Positions 53,314 through 62,679 of a stretch of 64,000 bases of DNA are shown one piece after another. Position 1 is the first letter of the stretch. The number at the start of each line of letters is the position of its first letter. The stretch is from NCBI RefSeq assembly GCF_014695575.1, contig NZ_JACJOO010000050.1, positions 94,167 through 158,166 on the forward strand, written 5' to 3'. The position numbers and the translations under genes are program-made. The DNA comes from Leptolyngbya sp. FACHB-8 (GTDB lineage Bacteria; Cyanobacteriota; Cyanobacteriia; Elainellales; Elainellaceae). The notes under the pieces were generated by a model. It worked only from the letters and a program-made list of their open reading frames with translations, was not told the DNA's origin and did no database searches.

Positions 53314-54435
53314 CTAGGACTGGGCTTCTGCCACAGATTCTTGCTGTAACCGCTGAATCACTGAACTTTTTTCCAGCAGCCCCAACAGGGTTCCATCTTC
53401 TTGCACAACACCCAGCGTTGAATTAGCTTCTTCCAGGTGATTGATTACCTCAAGCAGAGGGGTTGCTGCCGCAATAGTCGCGACCGAGGGCGGTTGTAAC
53501 AGGTTTTGTACCGTAATGTCCCACCAATCATTCGTGGGAACTTTGTTCATCGCTTCGACGGTAATCTCACCCGTCAACTTGCCCTCGTCGTCCGTAACCA
53601 GATACTTTTTCCACTGCACTGGATTCCCAATAATGTGGTTGTTTGCCAGTTCACGGAGAGACTCCGAAGCTTTCACCAGCGGGCTATTCGGGACAACAGC
53701 ATCCGCTGCGGTCAGGTTACTCATCAGTTTTTGCACATTCGCGGCTTGAGCCGACTGCCCGGCATTTTGCAGCAGAAACCAGCCCACCAGCAACGTCCAC
53801 ACGCTACCAATATTGCTCAGGCCCAGCACCGAAGCCAGCCCCAGAGATACACCAATCCAACCAAAGACCTGGCCGACCCGGCTGGCAAAGGCCAATCCAC
53901 GATAGGGCTTGCCCGTGATCTTCCAGACCAGTGCTTTGAGGACGTTGCCCCCATCCAACGGCAGGCCAGGAATCAGATTGAAGATACCGAGGGCCAGGTT
54001 GACAGAAGCGAGCAGAGCCAGCATTGCGGCCAGAGGCCCACTAATGGGGCTGAAGTAGCCGATCGCATTCAAAATCCCAAATAGGCTGAAACTGACGAGG
54101 GGGCCGGCGATCGCCACCCGAAAGGACTCGCCTGGAGTCTTCGCTTCATCCCCTAAACTCGCCAGCCCGCCAAAGATAAATAAGGTAATGGATTTCACCT
54201 CTGTACCCTGACGGAGCGCAATCAGACTATGCCCCAGCTCATGAGCCAGCACTGAGGCAAACAACAGCAGCGCTGTCACCAGGCCCAGGGCCCAGGCCCA
54301 CATCTCCAACTGCGGAAACTGGTAGACCAGCCATTGGGCATCGCTCCAGGTCACCAGCCCCAGCACCAGGAACCAGGAGGGATTAATGTAGATAGGAATG
54401 TTAAATAGCGTACCAACCCGTAAACTTTCAAACAT
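53314..54435 (-). CDS. Site-2 protease family with CBS domains
   Basis: 373 residues. Six or so membrane helices hold the M50 motifs HELGH (in SVLAHELGHSLIALR) and NLIPGLPLDGG. The C-terminal part (about 235-370) has two CBS-like units (KASESLRELANNHIIGNPV and LLEVINHLEEANSTLGVVQ), which may sense nucleotides. The ATG at 54435 (MFESLRVGTLFNI) has GAGG upstream. A distinct S2P group from the EGY-like gene at 8367. Confidence 0.93.
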   Translation of the reverse strand: MFESLRVGTLFNIPIYINPSWFLVLGLVTWSDAQWLVYQFPQLEMWAWALGLVTALLLFASVLAHELGHSLIALRQGTEVKSITLFIFGGLASLGDEAKTPGESFRVAIAGPLVSFSLFGILNAIGYFSPISGPLAAMLALLASVNLALGIFNLIPGLPLDGGNVLKALVWKITGKPYRGLAFASRVGQVFGWIGVSLGLASVLGLSNIGSVWTLLVGWFLLQNAGQSAQAANVQKLMSNLTAADAVVPNSPLVKASESLRELANNHIIGNPVQWKKYLVTDDEGKLTGEITVEAMNKVPTNDWWDITVQNLLQPPSVATIAAATPLLEVINHLEEANSTLGVVQEDGTLLGLLEKSSVIQRLQQESVAEAQS

Positions 54436-54657
54436 AATGCTGCGCCTCAAGCCATATTTATATTAAGGGTGATATTAAGGGTGTTGTGAAAAGAACTGGC
54501 AATGTTGATTCTTCATGGGCAAAGACCAGAAAAAATCAACTTTTCAAATATACTCTCAGGAAACCGCTGTTCTGTTCGTACCTTTTCATCGTAGCGAATG
54601 GTCCCGTTGTCCCATGGGTTGAAATCCGTAATACTGCCATCTGCATGTGCTGCGTCT

Positions 54658-55293
54658 GTGAACACTATTATTTTTGATTTTGATGGAACGATTGCGGATT
54701 CGTTTGAGACGATTCTGGCCGTTAGCCATCGGCTAGCTCAGGAGTTTGGCCTAAAACCCATTACCTCAGAAGATGTTAAAGAATTTCAAAATCTTAGCCC
54801 TCGGGAAATCATCCGTCGAGCTAATATCCCCATTTACAAACTGCCCTACTTCTTGCGCCGCTTGCAGGTAGAGATGAATCACGACATCTCACAGATCAAG
54901 CCGTTTCCCGGTATCCGAGAAGCATTGTTGCAACTCCACGCCACTGGCTACGCCTTGGGGATTGTGACGTCGAATAGCCATGACAATGTCAGCTTTTTTA
55001 TAAAACAGCATCACCTAATAGAGCTGTTTCAGTTTGTGCGTACAGGGGTGACGTTGTTTGGTAAAGCGCGGGTGATTAATCAATTACTGAAAGAATACCC
55101 TGTTCCCCGAGAATCCATTATTTATGTCGGAGATGAGACGCGGGATGTGGAGGCTGCCCGCAAAACTCAGATTAAGGTTATTGCAGTGGGTTGGGGATTT
55201 AATTCTGGACAGGCACTGGCAGAGGTTCAACCCGATCTACTCGTGCAGAAACCGGAGGAGTTGGTGAGGGCGATCGCCCAACTCGCAGGCTAA
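54658..55293 (+). CDS. HAD-superfamily phosphatase (phosphoglycolate-phosphatase-like)
   Basis: 211 residues from a GTG. HAD motif I is IIFDFDGTIADS, motif II IVTSNSHDN, the Lys is in LFGKARVI and motif IV is YVGDETRDVEAAR. A helical cap lies between motifs I and II. It resembles Gph-type phosphatases, but substrate cannot be assigned. The frame extends to an ATG at 54598; the GTG at 54658 matches the domain start. Confidence 0.85.
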   Translation: MNTIIFDFDGTIADSFETILAVSHRLAQEFGLKPITSEDVKEFQNLSPREIIRRANIPIYKLPYFLRRLQVEMNHDISQIKPFPGIREALLQLHATGYALGIVTSNSHDNVSFFIKQHHLIELFQFVRTGVTLFGKARVINQLLKEYPVPRESIIYVGDETRDVEAARKTQIKVIAVGWGFNSGQALAEVQPDLLVQKPEELVRAIAQLAG

Positions 55294-55338
55294 ACTCACC
55301 AGCAGGCATGACGTCTTGCAACTTTCTAAAAGCAAAAC

Positions 55339-55448
55339 CTAGTGGTCTGTCAATGTCCAAATGTGGAGTAACCCTACACTTGAACATGAAATTTGAGGAG
55401 TTTTTGAGGGGCCGTAGACCCCTCAAAAACTCCTTGACAAAGTACTAG
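55339..55448 (+). repeat. Element family A, copy 2 (110 bp)
   Basis: Same length and orientation as the element at 10192-10301, with ends CTAGTGGTCTGTCAA and TTGACAAAGTACTAG. The second hairpin (GAGTTTTTGAGGGG, loop, CCCCTCAAAAACTC) is nearly identical; the first has diverged on both arms. Confidence 0.88.
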
Positions 55449-55513
55449 AACCATTGTTTTATCGCAGAGCGGCAAAAAATAAGTGTTGGGGCTGGGCGAT
55501 CGCCCCACCAACT

Positions 55514-56356
55514 TTACTCCTGGTTGTCCAACCCACTCAAATTAAACAAAAACGGAACAGTACCGCCTTTATCGCCCATAATTAGCACCTTAGGCATTTG
55601 AGAGCCGCCTTCACGCCAAGCTTCAATCGCTTCCTTCTGTAAGACTAATTGGCCTCCAGCCGCCTTCAACGTTTCGGCCAGTAACCGCTGAGCTTCTGCC
55701 TTACCTTGTGCCCGGTTGATCTCGGCTTGAGCTTCTTGCTGAGCTTGTTGGGCGATGTAAACGGCGCGTTGGGCCCGTTGTTCAGCAATTTGCTTTTCCT
55801 CAACAGCATGGGCAAACTCGTCGGAGAATTGCAGATCGATGACGCTGGTGTCGAGGACGATGATGCCGTACTTTTGGAGGCGATCGCCCAATGCTGAGTC
55901 AAAATCCTGCTTCAGTTCCTCCCGCAACGTGATGGATTCTTCAGCGGTGCGTTTGGCCGCAGCAATCTTAAAAGCTTCCTGGGTTTGGGGAGCGATTACC
56001 TTTGAAACGATGTTTTGCAGGCTGCCCTGTTTACGCCGAATGTCTACCACTCGTTCGGGATCGAGGCGGAAGTTAATAGCAAATTGGGCGGAGAGATATT
56101 GCAAGTCTTTGGTCGAGCTTTGGCCGGGCACTTCAAACTTCTGTACCGTCACGTCGTAAACGTCGATACGGGAAATGAGGGGTGGCTTGAGGTGCAGGCC
56201 CTCCAGTAAGGGGCCATCTTGAGCCTTACCGAGGATACTGAGAACGCCTGCTTCACCCGGGTTGATGATAATGAAGGAATTGAGGCCCAATACCAGTAAT
56301 ATCAGAGCCAGAATGCCGAGCAGGGAACCGGAAACACTACGAAAGAAAGAATTCAT
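55514..56356 (-). CDS. Prohibitin-family SPFH protein
   Basis: 280 residues. One N-terminal membrane helix (GSLLGILALILLVLGLNSF) is followed by the SPFH domain (about 30-190) and a long Ala/Gln/Glu-rich coiled coil (IAEQRAQRAVYIAQQAQQEA). The family forms membrane-bound rings; cyanobacterial homologues sit in plasma or thylakoid membranes and interact with FtsH proteases. It is transcribed alone. Confidence 0.93.
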   Translation of the reverse strand: MNSFFRSVSGSLLGILALILLVLGLNSFIIINPGEAGVLSILGKAQDGPLLEGLHLKPPLISRIDVYDVTVQKFEVPGQSSTKDLQYLSAQFAINFRLDPERVVDIRRKQGSLQNIVSKVIAPQTQEAFKIAAAKRTAEESITLREELKQDFDSALGDRLQKYGIIVLDTSVIDLQFSDEFAHAVEEKQIAEQRAQRAVYIAQQAQQEAQAEINRAQGKAEAQRLLAETLKAAGGQLVLQKEAIEAWREGGSQMPKVLIMGDKGGTVPFLFNLSGLDNQE

Positions 56357-56407
56357 TACAGCGGTGCGGTGACGAGATCTTACACAGCCTCATTTTATAT
56401 AGCGGTT

Positions 56408-56461
56408 CTCGCCTAGTGGCCTGTCCAGGCTATGTTGAGGGGGTTATATCCCCTCAACATA
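56408..56461. repeat. Hairpin related to family A
   Basis: Begins CCTAGTGGCCTGTCCAGG, close to the family A end, then a stem GCTATGTTGAGGGG / CCCCTCAACATAGC. A second stem (ATAGATTGGAGG / CCTCCAATCTAT) follows at 56471-56505. Confidence 0.55.
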
Positions 56462-56545
56462 GCCTAAAAAATAGTTTCTATAGATTGGAGGGGAACCTCC
56501 AATCTATCCTGCCGAACTATTGCCCTGATTGCCCAGTTACTCCAC

Positions 56546-58525
56546 CTAAGGTGAAGCCGGAATCGCAGCAGGCTCCGGGGGAGCCGGTTCTGTCGCCGCA
56601 GGTGGAGCCGGTTCCGCTGGTGCTTGCATAGGAGCGTATAGGGGTTGCACCAGCTCTCGAGGGGCAGGCGGAGCCGGAGCCGCTGCAGGAGAAGCCGGCT
56701 CTGCCCGACGAGGAGCCCGATTGACTCGCCGAGCGGACGGCTCTGCTCGCCGAGGGGCTGGTTGCCTGAAGGTACGAGGGGTTTCAGCGGGCTCTGGAGC
56801 TGCTGGGGCAGGCTCTGGAGCTGACAGGGCAGGATCTTTACCGGAAGGTGTCTCGCTGTCAGGCTCAGAAGCGCGGGCTCGTTGTGCTTCCACAGCACGG
56901 CGACGACGAAGTTCAGCTTGTTGAATCTGTCTCTGCCATTCGCGGACTGACGCCTGGGCAGTGCGATGAAGAAATCGACCGGGTTGAATAGCCGATGCCG
57001 TACGGATGGCATCTTGAAGCTTACCCTGACGGGCCTGAGTTCTCGCTAGAGTCAGCAGGGGTTCGTCTTCGATGCTTTGAATCTGAGCAGTCCATTCATA
57101 CATCAGCGCCTGGGCTTCTCCCCGTAGCGCACGACCCATCGGGATCTGAGCGGCTTCTGCGATCGCCTTCCGCCAGGCTTGAATCGTTCCCGGCTGGGCC
57201 AACTGCCGCGCCCGTACCAGAATACTGCCATCCTCGATTCGCTCAATTTCCCGCCGCCAATGGGCCGCTAAGGTTTGAGCCTGACGACGGCGCATATGCT
57301 TGGGGCCAATCGTTTCAGCCTGGGCGATCGCCGCCCGATAGGTTTCTATCGTTCCCAGATTGGCCATTAACTGAGCCATTTGCAAGCGCTTGAGGTCATT
57401 TACCTGCTGGCCCCAACTCGTTATGCTGTCTCGGGCCTGGGCATAAAAGCGGCTATCGGAGGGGATGGTTTGAGCCGCGGCGATCGCTTCCTCTAGCCGA
57501 TAAACATCCTGTGGGGCGGTTTCCCAATTGGTGTTGCTGGCTAAGGCCAGTTTGCGCGCTTCACTCAGACGAATCAGGTGATCTGCATGCTTGGCCAGGG
57601 CTGGGTTCACTTTAGCCTGTTGGGCCAGAGCGATCGCCTGATCCATCGTGCCATCCTTCCAGTGCTGCCGCCCCGTCTCCAGCAAGACAATGCTCCACTC
57701 GTTCAGCAGAGGTTGAATTTCCTGTTGAGCAAAGCTATTGGAGTGCATCTGGCTGGCCACGGTCATCGCCTTTGCCAGATCTTCAGGTCGGCCAGAGCGG
57801 GCTTGCTTTAGCACATCCTGCTGCAGCTTACGGTCTTTGCGCTCCTGCCAGACGCGTTGAGAGAACTGGATAGATTGTTGCGATCGCCAATAAGGATGAG
57901 GAATCTGCTCTAACTCACGAATTCCAGCGGAAGCTGCCCCCCAATTTTGGGCTTTGAGATCTGCTTGAATTTGGGTGGCAATGGTCTGGCCTTTCTTCCA
58001 AAGGTTTTCCCACTGGCCAACGATTTCCTGGCCTTCAGCATAGGCCGGGGTAGAGCGAGGAATCTGCTTCACCAAACGGCGGGCATCATCCAGTCGACCT
58101 TCACTCATGTGCCGCCGGGCCCGGTAGAGCAACTGCTGTGACCAGTCGTTTTTGAGCCGTTGGGCCTCTTGATATAAAGGGCGATCGGGCGTCCAGGCTT
58201 CGAGTAAAGCCAACCCGCTCAGCAAATCATCCAGCTCTCCCGATTGCACCGCAACCTCTGCACAGGAAAGCCGATCAATGTCTGGGGAAAGAGATGATAG
58301 CTTGTCGCACTCCGGAGCAGGAGGCAAGGCCATCAACCAGAGAAAGGCGGCGGCCGCCACTCCACTCAGTAGGGCACAAAGGTTCAGCCCCACCAATATC
58401 CATTTCCAGGATTTGGAGCGCATAGCCCCAGATCCTATCGCCACAGTATTTTCTACTGCCGGCACGGGGGCACCTGCACCTGCCTGCCCCAGTGCCAATT
58501 CATGTTGATTGTCTGGTCTTCCCAT
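56546..58525 (-). CDS. Membrane-anchored helical-repeat protein with Pro/Ala-rich tail
   Basis: 659 residues from the ATG at 58525. One membrane helix near residue 45 (WILVGLNLCALLSGVAAAAF) precedes a long all-helical region (about 80-510) in which a unit of about 55 residues recurs: ALxxAxxI, then AxxxxxxWxxQI (for example AWRKAIAEAAQIPMG and DAIRTASAIQPGRF). The final 120 residues are Pro/Ala/Glu-rich. It probably binds proteins or peptidoglycan outside the membrane, but I do not recognise a named family. Confidence 0.75.
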   Translation of the reverse strand: MGRPDNQHELALGQAGAGAPVPAVENTVAIGSGAMRSKSWKWILVGLNLCALLSGVAAAAFLWLMALPPAPECDKLSSLSPDIDRLSCAEVAVQSGELDDLLSGLALLEAWTPDRPLYQEAQRLKNDWSQQLLYRARRHMSEGRLDDARRLVKQIPRSTPAYAEGQEIVGQWENLWKKGQTIATQIQADLKAQNWGAASAGIRELEQIPHPYWRSQQSIQFSQRVWQERKDRKLQQDVLKQARSGRPEDLAKAMTVASQMHSNSFAQQEIQPLLNEWSIVLLETGRQHWKDGTMDQAIALAQQAKVNPALAKHADHLIRLSEARKLALASNTNWETAPQDVYRLEEAIAAAQTIPSDSRFYAQARDSITSWGQQVNDLKRLQMAQLMANLGTIETYRAAIAQAETIGPKHMRRRQAQTLAAHWRREIERIEDGSILVRARQLAQPGTIQAWRKAIAEAAQIPMGRALRGEAQALMYEWTAQIQSIEDEPLLTLARTQARQGKLQDAIRTASAIQPGRFLHRTAQASVREWQRQIQQAELRRRRAVEAQRARASEPDSETPSGKDPALSAPEPAPAAPEPAETPRTFRQPAPRRAEPSARRVNRAPRRAEPASPAAAPAPPAPRELVQPLYAPMQAPAEPAPPAATEPAPPEPAAIPASP

Positions 58526-58981
58526 CGGTCTGCCTACCCTACTCACACAACTGGCAGATACATATCTGATTGCCAACCGCTATACGATGTCGCGATGAAG
58601 ATAAAACGGTGAAACGAAGAGCAAGTTGAGCCGTTATTGCCCTGCCAGCTAAGCATGTGGCGATACTGCTGAAAATGCAACGGTTGTCTACTGTAATCCT
58701 ACGGCCTAATTCTATTTCTGCGATAGCTTCAACGAGCAATTTCAGCCCTTTGGAGCTGTATTGTATTGTTCCAACTCACACCCTCAAGGACCGGGATAAA
58801 TTTGTAAACCGTGAAAACTAGCATTCTGTATCCCTCAGCACTCCAAGCAGTCTTGCGAAAGAGCAAATTCCCTTAAATACGCTATGTATTCCATCTGTTT
58901 AGTTTTAATATCTCGTACAAAATAAAACTCAGATTTTGTAGAAGGTATGGCTAATCTGTACCTCTCCCAATGAAATGCTTT
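58526..58981. other. Intergenic region
   Basis: No gene is supported. Open frames here are short and compositionally irregular. It precedes a family B element. Confidence 0.4.
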
Positions 58982-59064
58982 AACCTGAGTTCGGGTTAAG
59001 GGCGTTTTCGAGTGCGCTTTGCGCACGCCAAAATGAGCACTTCAGCTTATCCCGAACTGAGGTT
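58982..59064 (+). repeat. Element family B, copy 5 (shortest, 83 bp)
   Basis: Ends AACCTGAGTTCGGGTTAAG and CTTATCCCGAACTGAGGTT are the best preserved of the family. The core is a short perfect stem AGTGCGCTTTGCGCACG-like. It probably represents the consensus short form. Confidence 0.88.
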
Positions 59065-59247
59065 GCTTTAAGCCATCAGGTTTAGAGCAGGTGCGAGAAG
59101 GTAGACCCTCAGCAGCATGAGAGATTGGACTTATCCTCGTAAAGCTCAACAGGGAACTCTGGATATGAGGAATACCTGAAATTCTCAGAACTTCCGGATG
59201 CAGAGCGAGGAATGTAGCTCTGTATTCGTCTCAGAGCTGTCCTGAGC

Positions 59248-62200
59248 ATGGCTCAGCTCCATGAAAAAGGTCCTGCTCAAAAATCGGCCCCAGCCATTGG
59301 GCTGGTACAGCTGAACACGCTATTATCGCAATCAACTGCTAAGGCAATCTCTATGCTCCCTACGCTGACCCCTGAGCCGCTAAACCATTACTACCAGGAA
59401 ATTAAAGACATTATTCTGGCGCGCCAGAACCCAATTTCTGGGTTGATCCCAGCCAGTACCGCTGTTACCGTCCATGGCAACTACACGGACGCTTGGGTGC
59501 GGGATAACGTCTATAGCATTTTGGCAGTATGGGGATTGGCTCTGGCCTATCGCAAAGCAGGGATCGATGATGGCCGAGCCTATGAACTGGAGCACAGCGT
59601 CGTAAAGTTGATGCGGGGCTTGCTGTTTGCCATGATGCGACAGGCCCCCAAGGTCGAAAAATTTAAGCAGACACAACACCCCCTGGATGCGCTCCACGCA
59701 AAGTATGACCTGAAAACAGGCGACACCGTGGTAGATGATACCGAATGGGGGCATCTGCAACTGGATGCCACATCTATCTATATTCTGATCCTGGCCCAAA
59801 TGACGGCATCGGGCTTGCCCATCGTCTATACCCTGGACGAGGTCAACTTTATTCAAAACCTTGTCTATTATATCGGCCGGGCTTACCGGACACCGGATTA
59901 CGGCATTTGGGAGCGAGGCGAGAAAATTAACCACGGCAACCCGGAGCTGAACGCCAGTTCTGTTGGTATGGCAAAAGCGGCACTAGAAGCCATCAGTGGG
60001 TTGGATTTATTTGGTGTACGGGGTAGCCAGGCGTCCGTCATCCATGTGCTGCCAGATGAAATCGCCCGAGCCCGGATGACGTTGGAATCTCTGCTCCCCA
60101 GGGAATCGGCTTCTAAAGAAGTGGATGCGGCGGTACTGAGCGTGATTGGCTTTCCGGCCTTTGCGGTAGAAGACTTAACCCTGGTAGAACGCACCCATCA
60201 GCAAATTGTTAGCAAGCTTCAGGGCCATTATGGCTGCAAGCGGTTCTTGCGGGATGGGCACCAGACCGTACTGGAAGACATCACACGGCTGCACTATGAG
60301 CCAACAGAACTCAAAAAGTTTGAGCACATCGAGTGTGAGTGGCCGCTATTTTTCACCTATTTGCTGCTGAATTCATTGTTTCGAGGCGATCGCACCCAAG
60401 CTGAAGATTATCGTCTGCGCCTGGATGCCTTGCGCGTTGAGCAGGGGGGGCACAAGTTGTTGCCTGAGTTGTACTATGTGCCGGAAGAGGCGATCGCCGC
60501 TGAACGGGCTACCCCTCACAGTCAAACCCGGCTCCCCAATGACAACATCCCCCTGGTGTGGGCACAGAGCCTCTATTTGCTGGGACGCTTATTGCAGGAT
60601 GGCTGGATCGCGCCGGGTGACCTTGATCCCCTAAGCCGACATTTGAAGTTAGGCCAGTCTCCCCGGCCCCAGGTGCAAGTATGCCTGCTGGCAGAAGATG
60701 AGGAACTTCAGGCTCAACTGGCAGCCTTTGGGATTGCGACCCAAACGCCCAGCCAGGTCGCTCCTGTGCAAATCCGTCGCTCCAAGGAGCTATCGCAGGT
60801 CTACGAACAGATTGGGCGCAACGACAAGTTAAATCTTAGCGGTCGCCCGATCCGGCGTTTACGTGGCCTCACCACGTCGCGTATCTTCCGGGTGCGGGGC
60901 GAAACCATCGCCGTCCTTCCCTCTTTTCTGGATCAGTCTCAGTTCTACCTCACCTTCGATTACCACTTCTTAGTGGATCAAATTCGAGGCGAGTTGGCCT
61001 ACATTTGGCGACATTGGAATCAGTTAGGCCGTCCTACTATGACCCTGCTGCTCACCCACGACATGATGCAGGACCAGTCTTCGCTGCTGGAACTGTTTAA
61101 GGAGATGCAGGGTGGCAAGTGTGGCAATGTGCCGGTACGTCTGGGCCGTTTGCAGGAATTGCTCCTGATGTCGGGGATGGAGCGTATTGACTTTATCCAC
61201 GATTTCGAGTTCCCCCAATCTCCCCTCTCCGATGCCCGTAAGCAGCCCTATTACCTACCCTTCTTCCCAGATTCCACTCAGCAACTAACCCTTTCTCAGG
61301 AATTTACGCTGGAGCTGGAAACCGACCCCGCTTCTTTGCTGGAGCGGTTGCGGCGATCGGTCAACCTGTACGAACAAATCGAAGTGTTAGAAGCGTTGCT
61401 GCGTCTGGAAAGCCTCTCCTTTGACACGGGCTTTGGTGGACCGGGCAAAAAGGTGACAGTTGGCAACCTATTGCAGGAGGTTTACCTCAAAGCCAGCCAG
61501 TTGCGTCTGTGGGCTGTGATTCGGCGGGCGGCCGGTTTGCTGCGCAAAGTCGATGTGAACTTGTCCGATGCTGTTACGGATATTCTGGTGCGGCAGAAAC
61601 AGATTGCTGTGGGCAAGTCTTACAGCGAGAATTCGCTGATCACCGATCCCATGTCCACGGTGGAAATCGTCAACAAGATTGAGGAGTTCGTGCGGCAGGA
61701 TATCCGCGATCGCCCCCTCACCCAGGAAATCCTCGTTTACCTGAGCATCCTGATTAAGACCGACCCCCACCTCTTCCGCGGTTTCCTGACGCTGCGCGTC
61801 GGCTACCTGATTCTGCTCATCACCAGCGACCTGGCCCAGGAACTTAACGTTACCCAGGACGAGGCCTACGAGCACCTGATGCAACTCAGCCCCTTCGAGG
61901 TGAAGTCTCGCCTTTACAAGGTGCTGGCAGGATACGAAACCATAAACCAAATGCTGGTACAACAAGAATCCCTGACGGCGCGACAGCAGCAGGATGTTCA
62001 ATGGGTTGTGACCTCCGAGGCGGAGGCGACTATTCCTACAGACATCAGCAGTTGGCGACAAAAGCGCCAGCGGGAAGGCTCCCTCAACCGGGTTCCCAAG
62101 AACTTTTATCCAAAAGTATGGCAAGTCCTGAAGCATTGTGGTGGCCTGGTGATTGGGGATAAACTCGATCGCCGCAACCGATTGGAACAGGAACTTACCC

Positions 62201-62592
62201 TGGAAATGACCCCCGGTGAGAAGAAATTTGCCCTGCGCGTGGAACACCTGCTGAACAAAATTCAGGCTCCGGAATACCGCCAGATCAATATTGAAGCTCT
62301 GATGGAGCTGGCAGCGCTATTTGAGCAAAACCCTGACTTCCAGATTGAGCAATCGATTGTGCTGGATGTGTTTATCGGTCATGCGGTGCGCCTAGCCTGG
62401 TTGGATCAGCATCCCGAGGATGGCGATCGCTACGATGAGCGTAAAGCCAATGCCTGGAGTGCTTTCTATGAAGTTTCTCCTTACGATTGCGCCCGCTTTA
62501 TGGCCGAAGCCCTACGCTTCTTGACGGAGCTTAATCAATCGGAGGATGAGGGCGCTTTAGCCCAACAACCGCAACCAGCAGAAGCGACCTGA
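59248..62592 (+). CDS. Phosphorylase-kinase alpha-like GH15-family protein
   Basis: 1114 residues. The N-terminal GH15-like domain (about 45-470) closely resembles animal phosphorylase kinase alpha: DAWVRDNVYSILAVWGLALA, YELEHSVVKLMRGLL, LDEVNFIQNLVYYIG and LNASSVGMAKAALEA. The C-terminal part also matches (RVPKNFYPKVWQVLKHCGGL, EMTPGEKKFALRVEHLLN, PEYRQINIEALMEL). A role in glycogen metabolism or as a glucan hydrolase is inferred from family only. An in-frame ATG at 59353 is a possible shorter start. Confidence 0.88.
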   Translation: MAQLHEKGPAQKSAPAIGLVQLNTLLSQSTAKAISMLPTLTPEPLNHYYQEIKDIILARQNPISGLIPASTAVTVHGNYTDAWVRDNVYSILAVWGLALAYRKAGIDDGRAYELEHSVVKLMRGLLFAMMRQAPKVEKFKQTQHPLDALHAKYDLKTGDTVVDDTEWGHLQLDATSIYILILAQMTASGLPIVYTLDEVNFIQNLVYYIGRAYRTPDYGIWERGEKINHGNPELNASSVGMAKAALEAISGLDLFGVRGSQASVIHVLPDEIARARMTLESLLPRESASKEVDAAVLSVIGFPAFAVEDLTLVERTHQQIVSKLQGHYGCKRFLRDGHQTVLEDITRLHYEPTELKKFEHIECEWPLFFTYLLLNSLFRGDRTQAEDYRLRLDALRVEQGGHKLLPELYYVPEEAIAAERATPHSQTRLPNDNIPLVWAQSLYLLGRLLQDGWIAPGDLDPLSRHLKLGQSPRPQVQVCLLAEDEELQAQLAAFGIATQTPSQVAPVQIRRSKELSQVYEQIGRNDKLNLSGRPIRRLRGLTTSRIFRVRGETIAVLPSFLDQSQFYLTFDYHFLVDQIRGELAYIWRHWNQLGRPTMTLLLTHDMMQDQSSLLELFKEMQGGKCGNVPVRLGRLQELLLMSGMERIDFIHDFEFPQSPLSDARKQPYYLPFFPDSTQQLTLSQEFTLELETDPASLLERLRRSVNLYEQIEVLEALLRLESLSFDTGFGGPGKKVTVGNLLQEVYLKASQLRLWAVIRRAAGLLRKVDVNLSDAVTDILVRQKQIAVGKSYSENSLITDPMSTVEIVNKIEEFVRQDIRDRPLTQEILVYLSILIKTDPHLFRGFLTLRVGYLILLITSDLAQELNVTQDEAYEHLMQLSPFEVKSRLYKVLAGYETINQMLVQQESLTARQQQDVQWVVTSEAEATIPTDISSWRQKRQREGSLNRVPKNFYPKVWQVLKHCGGLVIGDKLDRRNRLEQELTLEMTPGEKKFALRVEHLLNKIQAPEYRQINIEALMELAALFEQNPDFQIEQSIVLDVFIGHAVRLAWLDQHPEDGDRYDERKANAWSAFYEVSPYDCARFMAEALRFLTELNQSEDEGALAQQPQPAEAT

Positions 62593-62618
62593 CGCATTGC
62601 AGGGCGCTCTCCGCAGTT

Positions 62619-62659
62619 GCTTTTTGTGAGAGGGCGCTAAGCGCCCTCTCACAAAAAGC
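62619..62659 (+). terminator. Perfect hairpin between convergent genes
   Basis: Exact 19-nt arms around TAA, with outer ACGCA / TGCGT pairing. It lies 27 nt after the phosphorylase-kinase-like gene and 20 nt before the end of the converging GNAT gene. Confidence 0.65.
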
Positions 62660-62679
62660 ATGCGTCAATCCTGCTCCAT

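Noticed and set aside
61468..62247. 259-codon frame opposite the phosphorylase-kinase-like gene
   Set aside because: Shadow of a well-supported gene in GC-biased codons.
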